From Smittia aterrima (Eukaryota > Arthropoda > Insecta > Diptera > Chironomidae): a DNA stretch of 64,000 nucleotides. Positions within the stretch are counted from its first letter, which is position 1; every line of letters begins with the position of its first letter. A program made the translations under genes and the position numbers. This document shows, one piece after another, positions 13,801 to 24,861 of this stretch. The notes under the pieces were generated by a model. That model saw only the letters and a list, made by a program, of their open reading frames with translations, made no database searches and was not told the DNA's origin. Location of the stretch: NCBI GenBank assembly GCA_033063855.1, contig CP093829.1, positions 23,963,537 through 24,027,536 on the forward strand, read 5' to 3'.

Positions 13801-15289
13801 TTTTTGCTTTCCGCTGGAAAATGTAATAAAAAGCTTTTGGGAGATTTAAAATAAAAAAAATATTTCTCAAACGTATTCCCAAGCTTGGTTTATTATTCAG
13901 TTCACATTCATCCTAAACTGTTAATCTCTTGGTGAAATACAATCCATCATCAACAAATTTTTGTTCCAGGAGATGATGCACACCGCCGGTTGAAACATTG
14001 TGGGCAACTGAAAAGAAAAGCGAAATGTATTGAAATGGTCTCGGTGAAACGAAAGGTTATTTAAATCATGCGCAGAAATTTCGGAATTTTAAACTTCTCA
14101 ATCATTGCCAATGACCTCGTTTTCCATTTCTCTTCATTCTGATTGCAAGCAATTTTCTCATGAGATGCTTTTGAATATTTTTGCATAAATAAAAAACATC
14201 TTCAAAAACTAATGAATTTTATTGCAAAATGTTTTCCATTTGAATTCAGCAGAAGGAAGAAAATTAATTGAATTGAATTCTTCAATCAAACTTTCTGTGC
14301 ATAATTTCTTCGGATTTCAGTTGGAGATTGTTCTCAAGAACTTTCCTTGTTTAAAGAATTATTTACGGCTTTTAAAAATTTGAGATCTTTTTAAGGAAAA
14401 TACTTGGAAATAACTTAATTACATTAAGTGGTTGCATTTATTTCATTTGAGGAAATATTTTCATTTCAACGAATTCCTAAAAAGAAACTTTTTTAGTTTT
14501 TCAAAAACTGTTTTTGTTGCTTTGAGGTCAACAACCGCGCGAAGAGATTAAATTAAATTTACATTTCTGAATGAGGATCCGGAAATATTTTTGATGCAAA
14601 CATTTATTTTAGGAATTTCCTGATTTTCTTTTTCTTTTGATTGAAAAGGAAAAATCTCAAACATTTTGTGAAAGTTTAAAAAGCTTTGAATAAAAAGCTT
14701 ATGCTCGCGCCATCTTCTGCAAAAGCTTTTCATTTTATGAAATTTATGTGCGAGAGCATTCATCAAGTTCGCAAACGAATTTTGGTAAAAAAATGTTTCT
14801 TCCAGTTACAGAAAAGGAAAAATTTGTTCAATCTAAATTCATCCTCACAGTCTTGGACTTGAGAACTTTTCTTTTCTCGCCGTGGCATTAAATGTTGCAG
14901 ACATAAGCACTTTTTAAATTGGCTAAACCACGCGTAAAAAAACATTCCTTAAATTGGACCTTTTCTTCATCTTCTTCTCGCCCTTAAACTGAATCAGAAG
15001 CAGTTTTCGTCTTTATTAAATTCTGCAATAAAAATTATGATTATCGTCGAATTTCAACTGTGATTTTATGAATTTAAATGAACCAGCAGTTTTCCGTGAA
15101 TGAGATTGAAATTGGTGGAATCCCTTTCTGATGATTGCGACTGCGTGGAAAAAGTCTCAAGCCACGCGAAATGTTGAACATCAACGGAGTTAATTTCTTA
15201 TTCAGTCTTCACGTTCTGAAATGATTAGAGCAAATTATTTTCACACGAGGAATTAAATTAAATCGAAAGTTAAGTTTGAAGATTTAAAA
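7808..15289. other. long intergenic region between DIP-A and DIP-B
   Basis: About 7.5 kb with no gene I can support. It begins with the DIP-A 3' UTR. Scattered ORFs of 60-90 codons have AT-driven, domain-free translations. Around 12.7-13.4 kb on the minus strand there are broken Cys-rich reading frames that might be gene remnants (listed separately). Regulatory DNA for the two DIP genes is likely here, but no specific site can be named. Confidence 0.55.
12701..13425 (-). pseudogene. possible remnant of a Cys-rich coding sequence
   Basis: On the minus strand several broken frames read unlike background. One near 13425-13255 has a CVSC motif, then Y-A-N-G-V-C-I-C, then D-E-Q-Y-V-R-C. One near 13050-12965 reads DVDGNGQFRVDANITFE before a stop. 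A 63-codon ORF (12956-12765) contains six cysteines and IDSNGNVSDYSKNL. The frames change and are separated by stops. No family is recognised, and chance cannot be excluded. Confidence 0.2.
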
Positions 15290-17691
15290 ATGTTTAAAGA
15301 GTTTGTGATTAGTTTTGGATTGTTGTCAATCAATATCGTGACGATCAGTTCAATAATCTTACACGAACACAATGTGATGAAAGAAAGAAATTTCGGTAAT
15401 TTAAATAATTTTCGTGTTGAACTCAGTGATCAAAATCCTCCTCTTCCTTCGATTCTCGTTCTAAGCTTCAGTGATTTCTCGCTTTGTTTTCTTTAAATTT
15501 CCTGTAACAGCTTAGCGGAAAGAGTTACATATTCAAAATTCGAAATAAAATCATCAGATCATGAAAGATATTCCGAATCTTGAGTGAGAGGTAAAATCTG
15601 GAATAAAAAAAAATTAATGGAAAACCAAAAGGAACATCCTTACGAATTATGTAAAGAGTTTAGCTAAACAACGAAATATTTTCTTTTCATGTGGTGCACT
15701 CGAAAGCGCCTGAAGAATTGTTTACTTTTAATTGAAAAACTTTTCGTTACACATTTTCAAGATTCCCTAAGAATTTAATTTCCCCCCGAAATGCTCAAGA
15801 CACTTTCATTGAGTTGTTTTGGAATAATTTAAAGTGAGACTTCATAATCAATCCGGGGCGAGAATAGGAAGGAAAGTAAATGTCAACTTGTGACATTTCG
15901 ATAATCCAAGGCAAACTAACCTTTAAACGATTCTTGAGGTGAATGATTTCAATTTCTTTCCAGCCGATCCAAAGTTCTCCGCTCCGATAAATAATGTGAC
16001 AGTGCCCGTCTCCAGAGATGCAATCTTAACCTGCAAAGTTCACGATTTAATTCAATATAAAGTGCGTAAGCTAAGCAAGTCAAATCCTTCCATTTAGAAG
16101 GAATAAAATTTGAATTTAATTACAAGGCAATGTCGTCGTAAATCAATTTTCCTTCCAACATTGTGTTTTCCATAAATAATCACAATGCTTAAGCCTAAAA
16201 TCTTTTATTGACCGGAAATGTTTCCATTTGCAAAGGTTGCATGGCTTCGCGTAGACACCCAAACAATTTTAACAATCTCGCAACATGTCATAACGAAAAA
16301 TCACCGAATTTCCATTACGAACACGGAAAAGAAAATCTGGCAGTTGAGGATTCGCGAGGTCAAGGAATCCGACAGAGGCTGGTACATGTGTCAGATCAAC
16401 ACGGATCCAATGAAGTCTCAAATGGGTGAGATCATCTTAAATTAAATTAAAGAAATAATTGACGAATTTAACTTTTCAGGTTATTTAAATGTTGTCGGTA
16501 AGGCTTTAGATATTTTCAGAATTGTTTTGAAAAAAACTTTTCTTTTCTTTTCATAAAGTTTCGCCTGACATATTAGACGACCCGACAAGTAATGGTGACA
16601 TAACTGTTGCTGAATTCGACAACGTGACTATCAGTTGTAAGGCCACTGGTTCACCAGGTAATAAATTGAGTCATTGACGAGTTTGTTTCCTAAGGTTTCA
16701 TTCATCTCAATCATTCTAGAGCCGACGATTTTCTGGAAACGTGAAAAAGCATCGAAACCTTTGAACATCGAGAGTCAAGATTGTAAGTTTTGTAGCTTTT
16801 AGAAAACTTTTCCCTCTAATCAAGATTCTATTTTTAAAGCAACATTCACCGGATCAGTTCTTCAAATTTATTCCATTAAATCACATCAAGCGGGATCTTA
16901 TTTGTGCATCGCTTCGGTAAATATTTAAAATGTTTTACAATTTGTTTCTTTGTATTTATTATTTATTTCTTAATTGATAACAGAACGGAATTCCTCCGAG
17001 TGTCAGCAAAAGAATTACTGTGATCGTAAACTGTGAGTGTTTGTATTTGATTTGTTAACTTTGTAATGTCTTTACTTTAAAATTAAAAGTCAAACCGAAG
17101 GTTTATGCACAGAAGCGTTTAATTTTCGCTTCGTTGGGACAAGTAATTCAACTCGAGTGTTTGACTGACTCGTATCCGAATTCAGGTTTGTAAACGCATT
17201 AATTACATGAATTAAACATTAAACTATTTGTTTCAGTCAATTATTGGATGAGAGGCGATCTCAAATCGATTCTCGGCGGAAGATACAACACATCTGTCGA
17301 TGACGATGGAGTCTACAAGGTCACGATGAAGCTCGCAATAAAAAATGAATTTGGAGTTTTCAAATGTGTTGCAAAAAATGCTCTGGGCACGACCGAGGAA
17401 ACGATCAAAGTGTTGCGTAAGTTGTTTTTCTAATGTAGTCGATCGCATAGATTCACATGATGACATACTTAACTTTCAGGTTTGGGCGATCGAAAACTCC
17501 AAACGAATAACGGTGAGTGATAACTCAAGTTCAAGGCTGACTAGTCGTACGATTTATCATCATTTTCAGGCACGATTTTCGATGAGGAGATGAAGCTTAT
17601 CACTAATTTAAACCTGTCACGATCAAGCGCATTGACTCCGCTTGCTGGAGTCGCAATTTTCATATGCGCATCTCTCGTGTTTGTTTATTGA
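15290..17691 (+). CDS. DIP-B: divergent three-Ig GPI-anchored DIP/lachesin family protein
   Basis: Second DIP-type adhesion receptor, same strand as DIP-A and 7.5 kb downstream. Exons: 15290-15395, 15964-16061, 16236-16425, 16480-16497, 16559-16657, 16720-16792, 16840-16916, 16984-17032, 17100-17185, 17237-17416, 17480-17512, 17570-17691 (1131 nt, 376 aa). A hydrophobic N-terminus is followed by Ig1 with VAWLRVDTQTILTI and DRGWYMCQINTDPMKS. Ig2 has FWKRE and GSYLCIASNGIPPSVSKR; Ig3 has SVNYWMRGD and FKCVAKNALG. The C-terminus (LAGVAIFICASLVFVY, then stop) fits a GPI signal. Exon 4 is an 18-nt microexon. Ig2 and Ig3 are less conserved than in DIP-A and the protein is shorter, suggesting faster evolution. 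Its Ig1 resembles DIP-C more than DIP-A. An AATAAA lies at 17935. Confidence 0.9.
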
Positions 17692-18026
17692 CGACGGAGT
17701 TTGAGGAGGCTTGGTAATCTAACTGATTTCGGACAACAATTGTAATGAAATATTCTTGAGAAAATATTAATTTTATTATGACTAAGTCGTTTTGTCAGCG
17801 ACCGGAAGCACTCACTTCCCTCAGCGAACAATTTATTTTAGCGAAAAAAACACTTGATTAAGAAATGTTGGTAAAAATAATTCAAATCTTATCAAAAATG
17901 AATTTTGAACTGCCTCTTATAACAAAAATGAAGGAATAAATTAGAAATTAGAGTTTAAATTGAATTCGCAGTTGGATGAGAGAAGAATTTTTCTTTTTTA
18001 GTGAAAGGAAAATTATTTATTACAAA
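17692..18026. other. convergent 3' flank of DIP-B and KLHDC3
   Basis: Holds the 3' UTRs of DIP-B (plus-strand AATAAA at 17935) and KLHDC3 (minus-strand AATAAA read from TTTATT at 17833). The two signals lie past each other, so the transcripts probably overlap tail to tail. No ORF is seen. Confidence 0.6.
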
Positions 18027-20108
18027 TTATCCAGTGTTCGTCAGTGGTCGACTGACGTTGTTGGCTTGAAGCATCATTCTGATTTCAAATCGGAGCTCTC
18101 TAGGAAGATCACATTGGTTTAGATTGTATCGGATGACAGCAAGAATGCATAAGGTCCTGAGCGATGGCTCAAAGTCGAGGACGTGTGTGTCGTTATAATC
18201 AACAAGTTGCCCTTGACTCGAGTTGTTCGATGGCGCTTGCGAATTATTATTGCTTGACGGACTGGAAGATTTATAACAAAGTGATTCAATTAAATAAATA
18301 AAATTGACCTTTTCTTCATTTTAATTTGTGAACTTACCAAGTTCCTCCGAATAAAAACCTGAAAAAAAATATGAAAACAAAGTAAAGATTTGAAAATGTC
18401 AAAATTTTGATTATTTTCTCACATTTTCTTGCCAATGACTATACAGCTTTGTCGTCTCCTTGCCTTTGGTGAAGGTCCCCGCGTATCAACAAGGCTCCAA
18501 GCATTAGACGACGGATCAAAGCAGTGTAAGTCATTAAAGTGAAGATCAAGCAAACCGTTGTAGCCTCCGAATATAAAAATCTTTGAGCCATAGACGACTA
18601 AAGCAGAAAAAAGAAGAAAAAGAGAAATTAAATTGAAGATTAGACTACAAAGTTAACTTCCTACATGCACTGTGTGATCTCCGTCCCGTCGGAAGTTTGT
18701 TTGTTGTTGTCGGCATTATCCAATGATGTGTTTTAAGGTCGAGATAAACGATTTTTGGGCAATATATTTCTTCTTGTGAATGATAAGGTGAATGAACGTC
18801 CCCGCGACCTCCAAAAATGTACCTGAACAAATGATCAATTAGCGAATGACAGCTAAATACTTGAGCTTCACTTACATGCGCTCGTTTATCACAGTTGCTG
18901 TGTGGAAATCGCGATATGACGGTGGTGATCCAAAACTATTAAAATTATTATTCAATGAGTTTTTGTTTTTACTCTCACTTTGATTGCACAGCTCTAATGA
19001 ACAATTTGAGCTTTTCATTGAAGCTTATCTCTAATGACCTAACTCGAATTGCTCATTTTGCTAGATCGCACTCACGTTTTTATGAAGGTCCATTGCATAA
19101 TTTCAAGATCCAGACAATGCACGTCTTGCGAAAACTGATCAGAGTTCTCTTCGAAGCCTCCAAAAATGTACATTTTCGATCCTACAATGCAAGCTGAGTG
19201 TCCATCTCTTGCTCCTGGGAGACTTCCTTTTACTTCAGGCGATTCCCATTCAAGGGTTTTTGTGTCGAAGCAAAACAAAATATCACAGACCTGACGAAAT
19301 TAAAAAACATTTTAGCACTTCAGCGAATATTACGCAACTTATTTTTGTGTTTACCATCTCGTCATTACGACCACCGAAAATATAGACTTTACTTTCGTAT
19401 GCAACCGCCGTGTGTCCTACAATAGAGTTTTGTTTTTAGCGAAAAGAAATCGAACGTTGTTGGTCATGCACAATCTTTTGAATTTTCGGAATGAAACCGA
19501 AAGTTGTTGTTTACACGTGTGCGCGCTCAGCTGACTTTAGTCAAATCATTATCGTCAACAACCACTTACCATATCTTTGAAAGGGAACTTGAGGATACTT
19601 TTTGTCTTTTTTGGTTGGTAAGAGAGACCATCTTAGGTTCAAGGCATTGAGCACATGCACGTCGATCGGCCTTGAGAGACGATAGTCTTCGCCAGAGCAG
19701 TATCCTCCAAAGCTATAAATGAATTCACCGATTGAGACCGAAGCGTGATTGACTCGACGTGGACCTAAATCACAAGACAACGATTAAAACTTGTTAAATT
19801 AACTTCAAAACGATGACGTCTCGAGTTGGTGACTTTAAAAAATATTTCCAACATTGAATTGACTGGTTTCCGTGCGAACATTTATTTTTATCTCACTTCT
19901 TTCTTCTTTTTCATTAAGCAATGAAGCAATCGCAATGTTTCATAATTTATTATTCTCGCTTCTTGTTCCCACTTTCACTGTGCCTTGCAACTACATTGAC
20001 TCAGCTTGTGATCAATGTACAAGGATAAATGTAATTGTAGCGAATGATTTTGCTTATTTCGCAAAAAGATTATTTCTTACCGCCATCGATTGCACAAGTC
20101 CACAGCAT
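18027..20108 (-). CDS. Kelch domain-containing protein 3 (KLHDC3)
   Basis: Six-blade kelch propeller protein. The vertebrate orthologue is a substrate receptor of a Cullin-2 E3 ligase for C-terminal degrons. Exons on the minus strand: 20108-20081, 19764-19570, 19416-19355, 19290-19076, 18935-18876, 18822-18665, 18597-18423, 18358-18338, 18261-18027 (1149 nt, 382 aa, the same length I remember for the human protein). The 28-nt first coding exon reads MLWTCAIDGG and runs into PRRVNHASVSIGEFIYSFGG. Repeated kelch cores follow (YIFGGRND, GARDGHSAC, MYIFGGFEE, FHTATVINERMYIFGG, RRSHSA, IFIFGGYNG, MFLFGG). The C-terminal block VLDFEPSLRTLCILAVIRYN, then NVSRPL, is the family tail. Exon 8 is only 21 nt. 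The gene converges with DIP-B. Confidence 0.93.
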
Positions 20109-21747
20109 TCTACAGTTCACGTTTGTTTTAGATTCAGTTTAATCATTCACAACCTTTTGACCAAGTTAAATCGACAGCAGCAAAATTACTAAACAATTCA
20201 CGAGCTAAAAAAAATCGAGTTCTCTTTCCCGAGTTTTGTTGTTTAATGAATTACAGCAGATTATTGTAGAGACGAGGGGTCGATCTAGTATTTCACTTGA
20301 TTGAAGTAGTAGAAGACACGTGACCTTTTGAAATTAACGGCTGGTTGCGATTTTGAGGAATTAAATTATTTTCTTCTTCGCTTACAACCTTCAGTCGATT
20401 TTCAACATTGCTTTCAAACAATTCATCAAGACATTTCTCAACTCCATGCGTTCAATCGACGCGAAGAAGAATAAAAAAGCGCGAAAACGTGAAAATGATT
20501 CATAAGACGGAGCTGAGAAAATCTCTCTCAATTCTCGGAACCACTTTAACTCGAATTCCACACATTTTTTCTTTTACATGTTGGATCTCTTCGCAATGTT
20601 TCATGCGCCTGATTCATTGATGGTTTTCGCTCGTGGATGAATCATTGCTTTGTAACATGTTTTTTTATTATGAGAAAAAAAAATTAAAACGGAAGAAGTC
20701 AAGTCATAACTTCTTCGATTTTATAGCTCAAACAGTTTGTTCTACCTTGACCTCAATTTGTCGACTCGAATTATAGTTTTGTGAGCGACTGATAATTCTA
20801 GGAAATAAATCATCATAGTTAGACTTCCAAAAATATTCGATGATTCATAAAATGATTAAAATTCGTTCAAAACCGCAAAACAAAAAAAATATTTTTTGTT
20901 TGAATTTCTTGTAAAATGATAATTTGTCATCAACATGAATAAATTTTACTTTCTCAAACAATTTGATTGATAAATATTTGAGCGGCGCTAATTCCGACGG
21001 ACGAAATATTTTGGCGGATCTAATTATATCAAGAAAAAAAATATGATTCACCTCAGCAATCTTATGAATGAATAATCAACGTCAACTTAGTCATCCGCGA
21101 AGCGAGAAAAAAATTTACTACTCGGCGTCTTGATAACAGAAGCCGAAGTTGAGTGATCATGTGATCTAATTATTTTTTTGATGGAAATTCCACTTTTTCT
21201 ATTCAAAGTGAAGATTGAATTGCACAAAGAAACTGATCCGGTGGCCACAAAGATGTTCTTAAAGAACGTTTTCTGTTTACTATACGAGTCATCAAGCGAA
21301 CGTGTGTTTCTGCGATCGCTTTTTTTCTCCTCCAAATATTTTCTCCAACGACATCCTCCCCACCACATCTTTTAATACTTCGCTGTCTTAGTTTCAAATG
21401 TGCTTTCTTGCCGGCGAATTTCATCGACCGCAAGATCATTTGTGACTTGCTGAAATCGAATTCAGTTGTAAAATATCGCTTGCCGTTTGAATTAAGATTC
21501 AACCGTCGGTTCGGCGAGACTTAAATAATATTAAGAAAATTTCTCAGAAATGAAACGGGAATGCTGATGAATCAATAGACGCGTGTGGGCTTAAGTGATG
21601 CAAAAAGTGTGAGAACAAACAGGAACTGTGTCTTTAAACGATGAAAACAATTAATTAATGAGAAAGAAAATCCTTTAAAGGAAATGGAGAGGAAAGTCTC
21701 AAGATGTAGAAGTGAATCAAAATTTATAGTTTTAATGCATAGAGACT
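20109..21747. other. divergent upstream region of KLHDC3 and the ETS gene
   Basis: About 1.6 kb between the KLHDC3 start (minus) and the ETS start (plus). The overlapping ORFs on both strands give domain-free translations. It presumably holds both promoters and the 5' UTR of the ETS long form. I cannot define any site. Confidence 0.5.
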
Positions 21748-24542
21748 ATGCACGAAGACAATCTTGACGAGCGTTTCGATGACGCTTTGAGTGAAATAAT
21801 AAATAGTGCGAGTAATTCAAGTTGTGAAAAGTCGGGGAAACCCCGACCTGAGTCACCTGAGCATTCAGATGTTGACGATGAAATTATTTTTGTGCCAAAA
21901 AATCCGCGAACGTGGTCGGAAAAAAATATTGGAACCTGGTTAGATTTCTAATGAAATTAGAGAAAAGAATTTGAATTCTAGGATTTCTTTCAGGTTGACG
22001 TGGGCTTCCAAGAAGTTCCGCCTTGCTCCGCCATTAGACCCAGCGCGATTTCCTAAAACTGCTGAAGAATTATCAGCTTTCTCGAAAGCGGATTTCTACA
22101 TCGTCTGCGGATCCTTTCAAGGCGGAAAAATGATTTCCCAGCATTTCAAATATTTAATGCAAAACGCTAATGAAAGTTTCAATGAGACACTGACGACTGA
22201 TTGTCATCCGGGTGAGTGTGAAGTTAAATAAATAAAAATCTTTCTCTTTAGAACTTCGGAACTTCAAAATGTTATTGCACTGCAAACAAATCAATAAACA
22301 AAATCCCTTCACAATTTATTCAAGAGCAAAAGTGAATTTCATTGACTTGCTTGATCCAATGATATCAACATCACTGACAATAGTCGAATAAAAAAAATTC
22401 TATTCAGGAGGATGACAATGTCAGGTCGGGAGCATGTCTCCTTAATCCATCGCCATGGGAAACCAAATTTGAAAGTCAAATGTTATTGCACGACACAAAC
22501 TCCGGGCGCTGAATAAATTTCTCGTGAACTCAGGTTTTCTTTTAGAAAATTTAATTAAAATTTAACTTCGTGAGCTAAGTGAACTATTTAGAAATGCAAT
22601 CAAATCAAAGGTCCGAGGATCCAAGATATCTTGCGTAGAATAAATGAACTTCAAGTGTAAATTATGTTGCTTGATGATAACTTAATCTTCAACCTTTCAT
22701 CTCGGACTCAACTCTCAACTCTCGACACACAATAAATTCAAGTCAAGATAATCTGAGATTTCACTTAACGTTTGAGGTGGATGAAAAGGGCTAGAGAGGG
22801 TTGGCTCACTTAATAGTTTTCTCATCTCTTCTCAAAATCATGATAAATTCAAAATAAATCTCTGCGTATAATTTCGCAATTTCCTAATTCAATTCACCCC
22901 CAGAAAGTGTTTCTCTCTCTCTCACTTGTGAGAAATCACAACTTAATTCTTAAATAAACCAACAAACGTGCACAAGCTGAGCAAGGAAGCAAAGTCAATT
23001 GTGAAACAAAAGGGAAAAGTGTGTGCGTGTGTGAGAGGAAACGGAAAATCTTTGTGTTTTCCGAAAGGTTTTCCGCCTTTTCCGCAGGACACTCTGGGAA
23101 TTGTTACATTGTTGTAATTCAGTTCTTTTCTGTCCTTCGACTTGTTCGGACGTTGTCTCGCGGAATTTCTGTTTTCAGAAAAAGTTGTTTTGTGAAAGTT
23201 CAATGACAAATTAAAATTTAACAAAAGCGAAAGGGAATTATGAGTGTTAGATTGGATATGTGGCGATTCTCTGATGATATAAGCACAGCAAGGCGATATA
23301 ATGCTGTTGCAGCTCGAATGCAACCTCATTGTCCAGTTTTGTACAGTGGTAAAGAGAAAATATTTGAAAGAGAAGCTTCGGAATTATTTTAATTGAAAGC
23401 TACAAGTGTTGATGAAGATTTAGTTTTTAAAATGTGAAAATATTTTATTTCTCTTCAATCAAAAGTTGATTTAAAGTTTTAAAATAAAGTCAAACTCAGT
23501 GAAAGTTCATAATTTGATTGCTCATAGAAAAATTGTTTTAATTGTTTCATTTCATCTTTAAAAACAAATAAAATGAAAACTTCTAAAATTTGATTTATTT
23601 CCAACATTTTCAAACGCAAAAAAAATTATTCTTCCATGTTTCTCAAATAAAAACTTTTTTTAAAGCGAAAAGTGACATTTTTTATTTATTTCCGCGGCGG
23701 ATTAAGCGACTGAAGAAAGACATTTGAAGATTTCTTTTCTTATTTTATTTTAGATCCCTATCAGCTTCTCAACGCCACGCACAGATTGGTCGCAAAAGGC
23801 TCAGGCCAAATTCAGTTATGGGAGTTTCTTCTTGAGTTGCTTGCTGATTCGACGAATTCCGATTTCATAAAGTGGGAAGGTACGTTTTCGTACACACACA
23901 GAAACGAGAATTTATTGATTAACTTTGTGATTGGGAAGCAGACACAACTTTCGCTTCAAGTTTTCCACTAAAATATTTTCTTGTTCTCTTTGTCCAGGCA
24001 CCGCCGGTGAGTTCAAATTGATTGATCCGGATGAAGTGGCGAGACGATGGGGAGTTAAAAAGAACAAAACCAACATGAACTATGACAAATTGAGTCGCGC
24101 GTTGAGGTAAGAGAGGACGAAAGTGTTGAATGAAGTTGATTAATTGATTTTCTCTCTTTTTTCAATCAGATATTATTACGACAAATCGATAATGACGAAG
24201 GTACACGGAAAGCGCTATGCTTACAAGTTCGACTTCCATGGACTGATGGCTGCGTGTCACTCACAAGCTCAAGGATGCGATGCATCCAATTCTATGATTC
24301 CTAAATATCATCCTCACCTTTTGATGGCGCCAAATGAGTTTGGAAGCTACAGCTCAAGCTCATCTCAAGTAACTGCTTCAAATGCAAACACTTCTTTCTC
24401 TTCAAGCTTCAAGCCATTGGCGCCATCAACGTCAACGTCTTCACAACAACCAGTTTCGTCCCCGTCGGTTACAACGGAATCACGAAATAATATTTTCTGG
24501 CCGTATACACCGTTTGACTCTCGCCCACCCTCAAGTTTCTAA
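21748..24542 (+). CDS. ETS transcription factor, ERG/FLI type with PNT domain (Ets21C-like)
   Basis: DNA-binding regulator; fly Ets21C acts downstream of JNK in stress, immunity and tissue renewal. Exons of the long form: 21748-21938, 21994-22211, 23754-23879, 23998-24106, 24170-24542 (1017 nt, 338 aa). An acidic N-terminus is followed by a divergent Pointed domain (VPKNPRTWSEKNIGTWLTWA to about residue 135). The ETS domain runs from GQIQLWEFLLELL through DPDEVARRWG and NYDKLSRALRYYYDK to KVHGKRYAYKFDFHGL, with the two major-groove arginines of the recognition helix present. A Ser/Thr-rich C-terminus ends in PSSF. A second start exon (23240-23348) can splice in phase to the ETS exons and would bypass the PNT domain. 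PolyA signal AATAAA is at 24594. Assignment to Ets21C rather than Ets65A rests on the PNT domain and is probable, not proven. Confidence 0.88.
23240..23348 (+). CDS. alternative first coding exon of the ETS gene (short isoform)
   Basis: Open frame from ATG at 23240: MSVRLDMWRFSDD, then RRYNAVAARMQPHCP, ending at a GT donor (23349) in phase 1. That is the phase needed by the ETS exon at 23754, whose first codon completes DPYQLL. No acceptor is evident before it, so it is best read as a promoter-proximal exon. The product would be about 238 aa with the ETS domain but no Pointed domain. The (CT)n tracts near 22913 lie upstream. Confidence 0.6.
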
Positions 24543-24861
24543 TTTGTAAATGTTTTCGAAAAATTCATACTTGATCTCAATTTCATTGTCTAAAATAAAA
24601 AAAGGTTACAAAGTGAATTTGTTCTTTTCGTCCTTTTGTTTCAGGATAATTAATGAATGTTAACGAGATATTCTCAACAAACCAGTGAAAAGTTTTTATG
24701 CGCTGAGATATCTGCTCGCCACAATCGAGAAATGAAATTGTTTTCGCAATTTAAGGAAAATAACGAGAAGTTATATTTTGTCTAGTACCTCGTCCGGCGA
24801 CTGCTGTAAAAATATTTATTTTGATATTGCGAACTAAATATTGCGAACTTATTGTGAAATA
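24543..24861. other. ETS 3' flank and CMC1 promoter region
   Basis: A 319-bp spacer on the plus strand. It holds the ETS polyA signal at 24594 and then AT-rich DNA leading to CMC1. No ORF. Confidence 0.6.

Noticed and set aside
16208..16429. 73-codon plus frame overlapping DIP-B exon 3
   Set aside because: Shadow frame. The overlapping frame with VAWLRVDTQTIL and WYMCQINTDP is the conserved one.
19872..20192. 106-codon plus-strand ORF
   Set aside because: Lies across the first coding exon of KLHDC3 on the opposite strand, which fits the family exactly.
22943..23329. 128-codon minus-strand ORF
   Set aside because: Antisense to the alternative first exon of the ETS gene and its 5' flank. No domain.
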